From Prorocentrum cordatum (lineage: Eukaryota > Sar > Dinophyceae > Prorocentrales > Prorocentraceae), in NCBI GenBank assembly GCA_963575745.1, contig CAUYUJ010015837.1:255497-319496 (forward strand): 64,000 nt of DNA, read 5' to 3'. Of the stretch, positions 51,151 to 62,650 are shown piece after piece. The notes under the pieces are model-generated. The model did no database searches. It was not told the origin of the DNA and saw nothing but the letters and a program-made list of their open reading frames with translations. Made by a program: the position numbers and the translations under genes. Numbering within the stretch: position 1 is the stretch's first letter; each line of letters opens with the position of its first letter.

Positions 51151-51642
51151 TCGACCTCGGCAACAACAACGGATCCCGCCTAATAGTTCCACACAATGTA
51201 TTGAGAAATCTCGCTCTCGCGCGGATCTTCTCCTTCACAATATATTCAGGAATCGCGCTCTCGCGTTGGACTTCCTCGCGCTTTTTTTGACGCCGCGCCC
51301 TCGACACTCAGGAATCACGCTCTTGCTGTGAATTTCCTTACGATTGATTTGTGAGTCGCGCTATTGCTCGAGATCTTCCTCGAGATCCATACAGGACGCA
51401 CGCTTCAGCCACCCGCCTGCCCCTTGCTCCTTCCTTTTATCCGTCCTCTCTTCCCCTGCATTGGGGGCTGCACGAAATACACGTTGCATGCAACAAGTAT
51501 ATGCCCTAAGGGGGTACGATCGAACATGAAGAGTGCGGGTATCGAGATTTTGGGTACATGTGTTAAATGACACGCGATCATACAATAGTGATACTTAACC
51601 TAACTGTTATCGTTGTTGTTGCTGGTGCTCTTGCTGTTGCGG

Positions 51643-51685
<43 letters not shown>

Positions 51686-51745
51686 GGTTGTTGTTGAACA
51701 CTCTTTTCCAAACGCTAATGTTCTTTGATGTCCCCTCCGCCCTAG
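51151..51745 (+). repeat. Family E, copy E6
   Basis: CAACAACAACGGATCCCGCC, repeated AATCGCGCTCTCGCG, CGCTTCAGCCACCCGCCTG, GGGGGCTGCACGAAATACAC, GTACGATCGAACATGAAGAG, then a TTG tract at 51607-51700. Confidence 0.8.
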
Positions 51746-51894
51746 AGTGCTGGTGGGGATTGTTCGGTATTGTTGTGCTTTTCTGGGCCCTTGCGAGTCG
51801 CAGCTGGTTCAAGCCCGAGTGCACATCCGAGCCCGAGCCTGAGCCCAGGTCCGAATCCGACTCCAAATCCGATTACGAGTCCGAAGCCTAAGGC

Positions 51895-52090
51895 CAATCA
51901 GTGAATCTGGTCTTCAGCGGGCTTTTTGGGATGGCTCTTGGCGCGCTCTTGTGGCATCTTCGGGGTCCCTTGAGCCGTCTTGAGGCCATCTCGGGCGTCT
52001 TCGAGCGCTCTTGGGCCGACTGAGGCTTCTTGAACGTTCTTGGTGCTATTGGGGCCCTCGTGACCTGTCTTGGGGCCTTTTCTGCTTCCG
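51895..52090 (+). repeat. LGR-like array, short
   Basis: CTCTTGGGCCGACTGAGGCT and GTCTTGAGGCCATCTCGGGC units. Confidence 0.75.
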
Positions 52091-53785
52091 CAGGAGCCAT
52101 GCGGGAAGACCCATAAGCGCCCAGGAGCGCCCAAGAGCGCACAGGAGCGACCGTACCCCCTGAGTGTTGGCCCTGTAAGGGGTCCTTCGGACTGAGAGCG
52201 GAGGACGCTTAGGGGACCCGAGAGTACATAGCGGCACGGTGGCGTATAACACATGAGCGTACTGTGCAGATGAGGGGAGAGAAGTGGTATGCTTTGTCAG
52301 GAGGCTCATGATCGGCAGGGCTCGTGGCATCAATACGTGTTGTTTTGACTCCAGTGTCAGTGGCAAGCGTGCTTCCTTTCACTGTTTTTCCGTCACCAGT
52401 GCTGTCACGCCAGCCCACTCATTATTCCCTCCTGTTTTATGTCCCTCTTTGCTCTCATTCATTTCCCGAGCATTCGGGAGGTGCCTGGCTCATTGAGTTG
52501 AGGTACGGTGACGACGGAATGTTCCATAGCAGCGCTCCTTCCCTTCAGTTCACGTTCCGATGTTTCGTATACTCTGGGGCAAACAAAAGCTACGATCTTG
52601 CTCTGTTCGTCATTTCTGTGCGCTCGACGCCCTGCTTCACACCAAACTGCCGCCTCAGGAGGTGCGGTGCAGTTGTGAAAGTGGGCTTGGATGCGTGGAT
52701 TGCGCAGGGTCGCAGACAAGTGCGAGCAATCGGGAGTCCATCCAAAAAGAGTCGCCCGCTTGGCCAGCACAAACTGCCGTTCGTGCGCGCAGTGTCCAAC
52801 ATCTTCTCTCTCGGCCAGCCCCTGCTCCCGCGCCCCTTGCTCCCGCCCGTGCTGCATGCCGTTATCTGCCAGACGTGCGGCAGTTTTACGATCCAGGGTT
52901 CAGGGCTCCTCTTTCCTCACACGGGCATGGTCCCTCCCCCTCCCCACATGAGGCGTGCCAGAGAGGGCCTCGCCTTCGAGGAATCGAGAGGTCGGCATCT
53001 CTTCCTTGGCAGAAGGCGGCGGACGGGTGGCAGAAGCGGGCGGGGGTGAAACGAGGCCGCCTCCGCGGGCGCAAGCTGGCGGACGGCTGGCGGAAGCTGG
53101 CGGAACCTGCCCAAGAGGTGCCAATTTTCTTGGATTGACGGTATCTGGAGCGTTCTACATGATGCCCCCCCCCTGTGGGTGCGTTGTGCTGTGGAGGTTG
53201 GTGGTGTGTGTGTGTGTGTGTGTGTGTCACGCGCTGACTGTGCAGATCAGGTTTCCTCTTTGCACTCCACCGACATCCTGTCGGACACGGACGGCCCTGT
53301 CTCTGGCCGCACCTCTTGCTGGCTGCTTCCTGGTCGTGGATTGGACTACCACCCCAGGCCGCTTCCGACCACCCGGTGGCACAACGCTGCACATCGCCTT
53401 CGTGGTGCTCTTCTTCTCCTGGGCCTCCTCCTCACCATCCGGTGGCACAACGTTGCTCATCGCCTTCATGGTGGACTTCTCCCCCTTGGACGTCGACCTG
53501 GTCGCGTACAACGTCCTCCTATGCAGCGCTTGAGCTGGTGTTTACGGAGTGCCGCAACACCACATCGCTCTCCCTCCGGATCTTCGCTTCCGGCTCGTGT
53601 CCACGGCGTGCCTTTTCTTGTGCAAGCTCCTCGGCACCGCCTGCACCCCAGGCCCCGCCCTCTCCGGCCGCCTGAGGCCCCGCCCGCCTGTGCCGTGTCT
53701 CCCCGATTTGAGCTGTTGCGTAGCCCGCCTAGCTTTTATCGGAAGAGGCTCGCTCTCGCCCCGCGAGCCAAAGTGTGTGTGTGTG

Positions 53786-53832
<47 letters not shown>

Positions 53833-54043
53833 GCGTGTGCGTGTGCGTGTGCGTGTGCGTGTGCGTGACCGTGTGCGCGAGCGCGTGTGTGCGCAGGAGG
53901 AGGATTGAAAGGGGGTCAATGCTCGGTCGGACTGTTGCCTCGATGCTTGTGTGCCCGTGTGCGCGGGTGCTCTTCAGGATAGCTTTTGGGGGTCAGGTCA
54001 CGGCTCTCTTGGGTCCAGCGTGAAATCTGGAAGTGAGCCTTTG
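52091..54043. repeat. No gene supported; (TG)n tracts and a ~63-bp duplication
   Basis: TG microsatellites lie at 53203-53227 and 53773-53870. A tandem duplication carries CC(G/C)GGTGGCACAACG(C/T)TG at about 53390 and 53450. A frame at 52324-53049 and one on the minus strand at 52857-52459 are open, but neither has a recognisable domain. Confidence 0.45.
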
Positions 54044-54215
54044 TCGGACGGGGCTGGGACGAGACCCGTTCCAGAGCGTTCCATAACGTTTTCAGAGCGT
54101 TCCGGAACGCTCAGGGAAGGCCGCGGCGCCCGATGCATCCTCTAGAGTCGCCGGATCTCAGAGATTCCCGATATCGTCCTCGCCGATTCAATTCTCATCT
54201 TGGCTTCGTCTTACT
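54044..54215 (+). repeat. Family B, copy B2
   Basis: TCGGACGGGGCTGGGACGAG, CGTTCCAGAGCGTTCC, GAGCGTTCCGGAACGCTC, GGCCGCGGCGCCCGATGCAT and a tail TGGCTTCGTCTTACT. It lies 225 bp before foldback copy A3. Confidence 0.85.
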
Positions 54216-54440
54216 TTGTTGGGGCTCTGTTTCGGTCTTGTCTGGGTTTTCTGGGTGACCTCTTGGGTCTTTTGCTGTTGTTCGGGAGCTTCCTGGATGT
54301 ACCCTCTATGGGCCGTTTCGGGTCTTGGTGGGGCCTCCTTTTGGGGGGCCAGGGCCAGCGGGCTCACAGAGCGGTCGGTGGACGCCATCGCCCCGTGGTC
54401 GAGCTCGGTGTGGCTCGGGTTCCGCTCGCACCCATGTCGG

Positions 54441-54624
54441 CGGCGAGCGAGGGGGGAAATGAAAAGGGGCGGGCCTTTTCAGAAGGCTTGGAGGTCCCCC
54501 GGTCTTCTGAGACGTTTTCTAAGCCTTTCCTGAAAACACGGAAAACCTTTCAGAAGGCCAGAGACCTTCTGAGAAGCCCCGCCGCCTTTGAGAAGGCCTC
54601 CTCCTTCTCACTTGCCGCTCGCCG
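54441..54624 (+). mobile_element. Foldback (TIR) element family A, copy A3
   Basis: CGGCGAGCGAGGGGGGAAAT on the left and CTTCTCACTTGCCGCTCGCC on the right. The centre ACGTTTTCTAAGCC...ACACGGAAAACC has the same orientation as A1. No clear target duplication. Confidence 0.7.
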
Positions 54625-54884
54625 ACGACCCTTGCTGCCCTCGCTCAGGACCGATTCAGAGTTCCAGCCACCCTCCACCTGACCACCGGGGTCTGGGGTC
54701 GGGGCGGATTTTACAGGCTCGTTCTCCAACTCTCGTTTTTTCCTCTGCGACCTGTCTTTCGCGATTTTCACTTGCCAGCCCTTCAGGGTGTTGGCAGTCC
54801 ACCGCCCAAAAAGTGCCGACTTCGGCGTCCAAGGCCCTTGCGTCCATACCGCCCGTCTTTACTATAGATTTCGAGTCTGGATTC
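54625..54884. repeat. Shared block GCGTCCAAGGCCCTTG
   Basis: The stretch 54829-54870 (GCGTCCAAGGCCCTTGCGTC...TTTACTATAG) matches 14691-14740. Otherwise unassigned. Confidence 0.5.
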
Positions 54885-55130
54885 CTTGAGAGGCTCCCAT
54901 GGGTTGATCTGGGCTGGCTTGGGCTCCTGCGGAGCCCTGTGGGGCCGTCTGAGGGCCCTCTTGGACCGTCTTGAGACCCTCTTCGGCCGTCTCTGGGGGC
55001 TGGACGGCGGCGGTCGCTCGGTGCTGGTCTTCCTGGGGCGCATGCAGGCCTTGGGGCCTCTTTGGCCTATTTGGCGCCTCTTGGGGTCTTCTTTGGGGCT
55101 GTTGGGTGTTTCTTGCCACAGTGCTTGGTT
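54885..55130 (+). repeat. LGR-like array at 55 kb
   Basis: GGGCCGTCTGAGGGCCCTCTTGGACC-type units, diverged. Confidence 0.75.
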
Positions 55131-56730
55131 CATCTTGATGGCCTTCTTTGAAGCCATGGGGAGGCTCTGAGGGCCGCAGGGAGGCGTCATGAAGCCTCAG
55201 AAGGGAGGGGATGTTGCATGCAAATGGGCATGACCGGGAGGAGAGTGGGAGGCCCTTGGAAGATTTACAGACACCTTGCGAGGCAGCATTCGGCATTCTA
55301 CCACGCCTCAGCGTGCCAGGGGACACGGTGGCGGATGAACGGCCTCGGGGTGGGGGTAGAGTCGAGTCGGTCTTCGATCGGTTACACGACCTCCTCCCCC
55401 CGCTGCTCCTCTCTCCTCCCTCATGTCGTCCTGCTGTGTAGGTCGATGTAGTATCTCAGTGTTGCGGCCTTCGTTCGTGGAGGTATCGAGGGATGGTTAA
55501 TTGCGAGGTGTACTGCGACTGCCGTCGCGCGGCCCGATCGTCTCCTGCACTGCGCAGCTAGTAGCGTAGGAATGAGAAGTGTAGCTGCGGCTTCTCGGGA
55601 GCATACCCTCCACTCCCGTCCCCTCTCTCCCCTCCTATCCGCCTCCGCCTCCGCATCCCCTTCTCTCCAACTCCCTCTTCGCCTTCCCTTCTCCCCCCTC
55701 CTCTCCCCCCAGGCACTATCCCCACTCCGTTTGTCTCCTCCTCCGGTTCCCCCCCAAGGCTGAACAGCGCAGTCGCACGTGATCATTCTTACGACTCGAT
55801 GCTCCCCCTCCTCTCCGAAACACCTCTCCCTCTCACTCCTCCCCGCGTCGCAGGGTGCGCCTCGACAGTCTGACTGCGACCCTCCGTGCCCTCCCGCTCC
55901 TCCTTCCGCCCCTCCTCCGCGTTCCTCCTCTCCCCCCCTATCCGTTTCCTTCTCACCTCCTTCCCGACTTCTAATTCGGAGGTCTCCGCAGATGCCACGG
56001 AATGTCCATGGAAGGCCATTGGAGCTTCATGGAGGTCCCCCGAAGGGCTCAAGAAGCATCTGGAGACCCCAGAGGCTCAAAAGGGTCAAGCGTGTCCACA
56101 ACCCTTGATCCTCAATCCTCGACGCTCCTTCTCCCTTTCCTGTCTCCCACTTTCAGCGATTCCAGATTTCTTGCCGGCACCATCACCCTCTTTAACAGTG
56201 TCATTGATATTTGCTCCTGCATGTCTCTGCCTTGTTGTTCTCTCTTGAGGTGTGAGATGCAGCCCTTGTTCATCCGTGGTCAAAACCAGACCGAATCCGG
56301 GATAACTCAGCTTAATTCCCTTGACTCCCGATCACTCTGGCTTCATCTTGCGCATGATCAGGGCAAATCCAGTTTCCTGGCGCTTCCATCGGTCATACTT
56401 GCCCTCAATAGTTCTTACGGAGTCCTCCCAGGAATTGCTTAACCTTGTGGTAACTCGAAACAGTTGCATGAAGATCATAATCTTGTGGAGCTCCGCGCTG
56501 GGATTTCGTGGATTGGCGCTGGAGCCCCCCGGGTTGCTCCTCGCGCTGGGGGTCGAGCGCCGATCCAAGAAATCCAGCGCGGAGCCACGAGAGTGTATGT
56601 TTCTGCACTGTTGTTCCCCCCGCCCTCTCTCTCTCTCTGTTTTTCTCTATCTCTCTCTCGAGTACAGCAGAGTTGAACTGAGGTGCGCTGCCAGCCGTTT
56701 CTACCCGAGGCTGATCGGGGGCAGCGCGCC
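55131..56730. repeat. No gene supported; CT-rich tract
   Basis: The stretch 55590-56000 is strongly CT-rich (CCTCCTCTCCCC-type). A (CT)n run is at about 56625-56665. No recognised coding feature. Confidence 0.5.
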
Positions 56731-56904
56731 ATGCGGCGCGCGTCCGCGGCCGTGGCGGTGTCGGCAGGCCTCGCCGCGGCGCTTGCCGACGCGGTTGCGT
56801 GCGACTGGGCCCTGGAGCCGTGGGAGCCCATTGCTGGCGGCGCGCCGAAGCGGGCACGGCCTCGACCCGGTCGGTGTGCCCAGAGTGGGCACAGCCGGGT
56901 TTGA
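56731..56904 (+). CDS. Possible first exon with signal-peptide-like N-terminus
   Basis: The ATG at 56731 opens a 57-codon frame whose first 24 residues look like a secretory signal: MRRASAAVAVSAGLAAALAD followed by AVAC. A two-Arg n-region precedes an Ala/Val-rich core and a small-residue cleavage site. The frame ends at 56902. If real it is probably the first exon of a spliced gene, since CDWALEPWEPIAGG continues without a domain. No downstream exon could be identified. Chance occurrence in GC-rich sequence is a serious alternative. Confidence 0.25.
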   Translation: MRRASAAVAVSAGLAAALADAVACDWALEPWEPIAGGAPKRARPRPGRCAQSGHSRV

Positions 56905-57919
56905 CTTGCAGGTCGACCCTGCCAGATCCAGGGTGCCCTCGTGCTCCGTGCCTGGCGACCCCAACTTTCTGCATGCCTGTGGCAGCGTGCGGGCACTCGT
57001 AAGGGTCGTGGGTCCTTTTGCCAGTCAAGCTCGACGGCGCGGGAGGAGCCGGGGCGAAAGCCGGCAGCAGGTGTTGCCCATTGTTGAGCAGGGCTCGCCG
57101 TCGGTGCCGCCGCCGGCTTTGCCCGCCCGAGACAAGGGGTTGCCTGCCCAGCAGCGGCCGCTGCCGATTTTGGACGACGTTTGCCGTTGGGCATTGTACC
57201 CGTTTTGTCCGTGCCTGTTTCGTTGAGCTTCGAGGGTCCACGCGTCCAGGCAGTTTCCGCCCTTGCCAGGGCCTCTGTCAGACGGGGCAGTCTGCACTAT
57301 GGATTTGGAGCGGATGCCGTTTTTGGCGTGGATCTTTGCATGGATCCCAGTATGGATTCTGTATAGATGGTTCTTTTCACGGAGCCATGTCAAATCACAG
57401 GGAATCCGTGCGGTGGAAAGGGGGAATCATTCCATTCGGAGTCGGGCCGAAGTCCATGCGAGTATCCATGCGAGTACGCTGCGCATGGACAGCGGCGGCC
57501 AACGGCGACAAAACGGCCAGCCCATGTATCACGTTTGCAGAGATGTCCTACCTGACCTCTGAAAGGGCTGCTCGTCGTCAAGGCTGGGGTTCCTTCGAGA
57601 TTCTGTTCAGAGCACACCCCTGAAGAGGTTCAGGGGCCGATTGTTGAGGGTCGCCATGAGAGATTCAGGAGTCCTGGAGAAAACAGATGTTGGGGTTTCT
57701 TCGCTTGGAATCGGGATCTTGGGGTCCTCCAGGGTCCCGAGGCCGTCCAGAAACAGACGTGGACGAAGTCTGGTCCGGGACGAGGGCCCGGGGACCAGGA
57801 TCCGTTTCGTTCACGACTCGTCTGCCTCATGCCAACTCTTCGAGGCTCGAAGATCGAGGGCCAATCTTGTAGTGGCCTCCGGCCAGTGCCGCCGATGCGG
57901 GGCGCCACCGATGGTGCTC
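56905..57919. other. No gene seen
   Basis: Overlapping frames without domains. ATCCATGCGAGT is tandemly duplicated at about 57460. Confidence 0.4.
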
Positions 57920-58340
57920 GGGTTCGCTTGGAGGCCTATGCGGCCGTCTTGGGGCCCTCTTGGGGCCGTCGTTGGAGGAGGCCTCTTGAGGGGGTCTTTA
58001 GCCTCTTAGGGGCTTCTTGGAAGCCTTTTTGGCTGTCTTAGGGTGTTCCTGGCCCGTCGGACGCCGTCGGAAGCAGTCCTGGGCGCCTCGCTGTGCCGTC
58101 TAAGAGCATTCTGGGGGCGCTTCAGGGCCGTCTTGGAGGCTATCTTGGACGTCTTGGGAGCCTGCAGGGCCGTCTTGTGACTCTGTTGGGGCCGTCTTAG
58201 GAGCCTCGTGAGCTGTCACATGGCCATCTTAGAGGCCTCTGGGGCGATCTTGGGGGCCTCTGGGGCCCTTGGAAGGCCGAAAAGAATGAAGCGCCCAAAT
58301 TCTTCAAAAGCAGTTAGAAATCAATAATGTTGACTTCTTC
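57920..58340 (+). repeat. LGR array at 58 kb
   Basis: Units as elsewhere. The landmark GTCGGACGCCGTCGGAAGC is at about 58056, with an A-rich linker at 58275-58335. Confidence 0.85.
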
Positions 58341-58647
58341 GGGCCTTTTATGGAGGGCATCCGGGGCCATCTTGGGCTCTCTGGCCCCCGGGGTGGGAAT
58401 TTGGCGGATTTTTTTGTGTCCCAGCCCCGCCCAGAAACCGAAGCAGAGGCGCACCCCCCTCCCCCTCTCCCCAGCAGAGCCACCCTGGCCCCCTCTCAGT
58501 CGAGCTGAAGCTCAGCTTGTAGGCTGTAGCTCAGGCGCTTTGAAACTCACACGCCAGATCGGCGGATTTTTGCTTGCCCTTTGTGGAGCCAGGCCTCCCA
58601 TGACCTCCAGAGCTGGGACCTCCTGGGATCTCAGGGGGAGGGATTGG

Positions 58648-58818
58648 TCGGGGCTAGGACGAGAATAAATTCGTTCCAGAGCGTTCAGGAACGCGCTCAG
58701 AGCGATTCGGAACCCTCCGAGAAGGCCGCGGCGCCCGAGACATCCTCTGGAGCCGCCAGAACTCAGAGATTCTTGATTTCTCCTCACACGATTATCTTCG
58801 ACCTGGCTTCGTCTTACT
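58648..58818 (+). repeat. Family B, copy B3
   Basis: TCGGGGCTAGGACGAGAATA, CGTTCCAGAGCGTTCAGGAA, GGCCGCGGCGCCCGAGACAT, ACTCAGAGATTCTTGATTTC, ending GGCTTCGTCTTACT. Confidence 0.85.
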
Positions 58819-59024
58819 AAAGATGGCAACTTCGCCCTGCGCTCTCTGGTGCGCCGCCGGCGCCTGCGCGTGGAGGCGGCTCGGAACGGCGCCCCAGTAG
58901 CCTGGCGCCTCGAGCGCGGCGTGCGCGTGGCGCGCTCGTGGTCGGCAGGACCCTTGGGTCCCGGCGGCGCGAGCAGAAGGAACATGACGCTAAACGAGAT
59001 GTGTGTTTCACACACATCCATGTA

Positions 59025-59330
59025 TGTATGCATGCATGTATGTTTGTCTGTCTGTATGTATGTATGTATGCATGTAGGTAGGGAGGTAGGTAGGTAGGTC
59101 GATATGCATGTCTGTCTGTCTGTCTGTATGTCTGTATGAATGGATGTATGGGGGTGTATGCATCTTTACATATCATACACACATACACATACACACATAC
59201 GCATACACATACACATACATATACACACATACACATGCACATACACACATACACCTACACACAAACCAACACATATGTATACATATGTGTATATCGACAC
59301 ATATACTTACACATGTATATAAGTGGAGAG
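59025..59330 (+). repeat. (TGTA)n / (TCTG)n / (CACATA)n compound microsatellite
   Basis: TGTATGTATG then TCTGTCTG then ACACATACACAT. AT/GT-rich, no gene. Confidence 0.95.
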
Positions 59331-59379
59331 GGGTCCTAGGGGCCCTGTGAGTATCGATTTTGCAAGGCCGTTTTGGACC

Positions 59380-59605
59380 CGTCGGGGAGCGTCAAAACGC
59401 GTCAAAGGAGGGGAAGAGGGGCGATGAGAGGGCCCAAGAGACGTCCAAGAGGACTCCAAGACGGCCCAAAAGCGGTCCAAGAGAGCCCCAGAATGCCCAA
59501 AAACGTTCCAAGATGGCCCAACATGGCTTCAAGACAGCCCGAGAGGGCCTCAAGACGGCCAAGTGGCCTTCAAAAGGAGTTCCACGAGGCCTTCAGGAGG
59601 CGAAA
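59380..59605 (-). repeat. LGR array in reverse orientation
   Basis: CCAAGACGGCCCAAAAGCGG and CTCAAGACGGCCAAGTGGCC are the complement of the LGR unit. This is the only block of the family on this strand in the window. The next block on the plus strand starts about 300 bp further on, so the two face each other. Confidence 0.85.
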
Positions 59606-59778
59606 TATCTAACCCGTAAGGGCTTCGCCCCCTGCCGCCGGCCCCCTCTCTATCATAATGGGGTGTACAAGAGTCGCGTCGGTGCGTCTCGGCGCTGCCT
59701 TCGCATCTGGGAACATCATGCGGGGGCTGATCGGAATCATCAGCGCATATTGAGACGTTGGCGTTATCGAAGACGCTT

Positions 59779-59905
59779 ACGGCGAATCACGGCCGCCCCC
59801 TGCCTTTTTGGAAGCGCCTATGTGGCCGAACGTGGAGGCCAGACCTGCCAAGCTATCGGACCATGTGTTCCCCGAATCGGTTTAGAAAGCCTTCGGGGAA
59901 CACGC
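59779..59905 (+). repeat. Dispersed ~127-bp repeat, copy 2
   Basis: CTGCCTTTTTGGAAGCGCC, GCCAAGCTATCGGACCA and TTCGGGGAACACGCGGG align with 8768-8895. Confidence 0.8.
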
Positions 59906-59909
59906 GGGC

Positions 59910-61165
59910 ATCTTGACGGTCATCTTGGCCGTGTGGAGGCCATTTTGACCCTTTCGGGCGTTCTTGGAGGACGTCTTGGAGGGCTCTTGGGCCGTCTTCG
60001 AGGCCATCTTGAGCGGCTTGGAGGCCTCTTCGGCAGTCTTGGGGGCCTTTTGGGAGATCTTTGGGGGCACTTGGGCCGTCTCGGGCCGTCGGAAGGCCGA
60101 ACAACAAGCAAATGTCACAATCCTTCAAAAACCAACGGAAATCCATGATTTTGGCCTTTTTCGGGCCTTCCTGGAGGCCCTCTTGGAGGCCTCTTGGGCC
60201 ATCTTGGGCCATCTTAGGGCCATCTTCGGCCGTTTTGGTGGGCTCCTGGCCTGTCCGACGCCGTCGGAAGCCGTTCAGGGGGCCTCCCTGGGCCGATTTG
60301 GGGCCCTCGTGCAATGCTCCAGGGCCGTCTTGGAGGCCATCTTGGGCGTCTTACAAGCCTCCTGGGCCGTCTTGGGGGCATCTTGGGGCCGTCTTGGGGG
60401 TCTCTTGGGCTGGTTTGGGGCCATCTTGGAGGCCTCTTGGGCGATCTTTGGGTGATCTTTGGGGGCTCTTGGGCCGTCTCGGGCCGTCGGAAGGCCAAAA
60501 GGAAGCACATGCCAAAATCCTTCAAAAACCTAAGGAGAACCAGTGTTTTGGGTCTTTTTCTGACCTTCCTGCATGCCCTCTTGGATGCCTCTTGGGCCGT
60601 CTTGGGCCAGCTTCGAGCCAACTTCGGTCATCTTGGTGGGTGCCTGGCCCGTCTGACCCGGCCGGACGCCGTTTGGGGGGCCTCTCTGGGCCGACTTGGG
60701 GCCGTCTTGGGGCCCTCTTGGGGCGCTTCGGGGCCGTCTTGGAGGACATCTTGGGCGTCTTGGAGACCTCTTGGGTCGTCTTTGTGCCTTCTTGGACTCG
60801 TCTTGGGGGCCTCTTGGGCAGTCCTGAGGCCATCTCGGAGGCCTCTTGGGCGCTGTGGGGACGATCTTGGGGGCCTCTTGGGCCGTCTTGGGTCGTCGGA
60901 AAGCCGAAAAAGGAGCAAATACGGAAAGCCATCAAAAACCGAAGGAAAATCAATGATTTCAGCATCTTCGGGCCCTCCTGGAGGACCTCTCGGAGGCCTC
61001 TTGGGCCGTCTTGGAGGCCTCTTGGGCACCTCTTGAGCCGTCTTGGGCCGTCTTGAAGATTTCTAAGGCGGACTTGGAGGCATCTCCTCCTCTCCTGGGC
61101 CGTCTTGGAGGCCATCTTCGGCGAACTTGGAGGCCATCTTGGGCCAACGTGGCCATCTTGGAGGC
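59910..61165 (+). repeat. LGR array at 60 kb, first part
   Basis: At least three higher-order units, with A-rich linkers at about 60090-60155, 60485-60555 and 60900-60965 (spacings of about 395 and 415 bp) and a GACGCCGTCGGAAGCCG-type landmark in each. On the minus strand one frame is open from 61661 to 60522 across the array, which is a repeat artefact. Confidence 0.92.
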
Positions 61166-61337
61166 GTCTGGGGCAGGACAAATCCTTTGCAACCGGGTCG
61201 GGACAATCCTCTCGGGACCCCGGCGGGACGGGCCGAAGCCTTAGGGTGAGTTCTTCTGGAAAAAGAAGTGAAACCAAAACCGAAATAATTCGGCACGCAA
61301 GGCACCCCTGCGATGAATCGACAGGGGGCGGCGGACC
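61166..61337 (+). repeat. LGR terminal module, second full copy
   Basis: GGGACCCCGGCGGGACGGGC, AGTTCTTCTGGAAAAAGAAG, GGCACCCCTGCGATGAATCG and ACAGGGGGCGGCGGA, collinear with 9931-10101. It is followed at once by a new LGR array. Confidence 0.85.
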
Positions 61338-62230
61338 TCTTGAGATCCTCTTGAGGCTCTTTTGGGATTTCTCGGGGGCCTTTTTGTTGCTTATGGCGTC
61401 CTTGGCCTGTCCGACGCCGTCGGGGGCCGTTTTGGGGGCCTCTCTGAAACGACTTGGGGCCCTCTTGGGGAGCTTCGGGGCCGTCTTGGAGGCCATCTTG
61501 GGCGTCTTGGAGGCCTCTTGGGTCGTCTCGGGGTCCTCTGGGGGGCCGTCTTGGAGGCCTCTTGGGCCGTCATGGTGCCCTCTTGGAGGCCTCTTGGGCG
61601 ATCTTGGGGGCCTCTTGGGCCGTCTTGAGCTGTCGGAATGCCGAGAAGAAGCAAATTCCACAATCTTTCATACACCTAAGGACAAATCGTGGATTTTGGC
61701 CTCTCGGGGCCCTCTGGGAGGACCTCTTGGAGGCCTCTTGGGCCGTCTTGGGCCGTCTTGGAGGCTTCTTTGGCCGTCTTCGAGGCTTCTTGGGCGAACT
61801 TTGAGGTACTTTGGACCTTTTTGGGCCGTCTTGGAGGCCGTCTTGGAGGTCATCTTAGCCGTCTTGGAGGCCATCTTAGCCGTCTTGGAGGCCATCTTGG
61901 CTGTCTTGAAGCGTGGGAAAGCCGAAAAGACAAGATAACCAAATTCCTCCCCAAACCATCGTAAAATGAACGACCTTGGGCCTCTCGGGACCCTCTTGGA
62001 GGACCTCTTGGAAGCCTCTTGGGCCGTCTTGGGCCGTCTTGGAGGCGTCTTGGGCCGTCTTGGAGGCTTCTTGGGCGAACTTAGAGGTGTCTTGGCTTGG
62101 AGGCCGTCTTGGGCCATTCTGGGCGGAATCGGAGGCCATCTTGGACCATCGTGGAGGCCATCTCGGGCCAACGTGGCCATCTTGGAGGCCATCTTGAGCC
62201 GTCTTGGAGGAACATTTGGGAATTGGGCGA
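61338..62230 (+). repeat. LGR array at 60 kb, second part
   Basis: Units with A-rich linkers at about 61640-61695 and 61915-61975. The array ends with GGCCATCTTGGAGGCCATC-type units at about 62215. Confidence 0.92.
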
Positions 62231-62414
62231 TGGCTTGGGCGTTCGTTCCCCTACTGAGAGGCGAGGGCATCTAGTCGTTATCTCTGGCGGCGTCATTGTC
62301 TTTCTTCGCGCACGTCGGGTCTCCGGGGTGGCAGCGCGGCACCTGCCACACGGCCAGCCAAGACATCCGGCGCCGCGTTTTTTTCGCGACGTGCCCCCCC
62401 ACCCCCACCAGTCT

Positions 62415-62429
62415 TCGTCGTCTTCGTCG

Positions 62430-62461
<32 letters not shown>

Positions 62462-62650
62462 CATCGTCATCGTGGTCGTCGTCGTCGTCGACATCGTCGT
62501 CGTCGTCGTCGTCGTCGTCATCGTCGCCGTGGTCGTCATCGTTATCGTTGTCGTGATCGTTGTCATGATCGTCGTCTTCTTCTTATTCTTCGTCGTCGTC
62601 GTCGTCATCGTTGCCGTCGTCGCCGTCGTCGTTGTCGTGGGTCGTCCTGC
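62415..62650 (+). repeat. (GTC)n trinucleotide array
   Basis: GTCGTCGTC with ATC, TTC and GTG variants. Confidence 0.95.

Noticed and set aside
52324-53049. A 241-codon frame as a gene
   Set aside because: No domain, GC-rich low-complexity end and an equally open opposite strand. Left as unassigned.
60522-61661. A 379-codon minus-strand frame rich in Pro, Arg, Gly and Gln
   Set aside because: It reads the complement of LGR units and their linker. Similar frames occur in every LGR block and have no domain.
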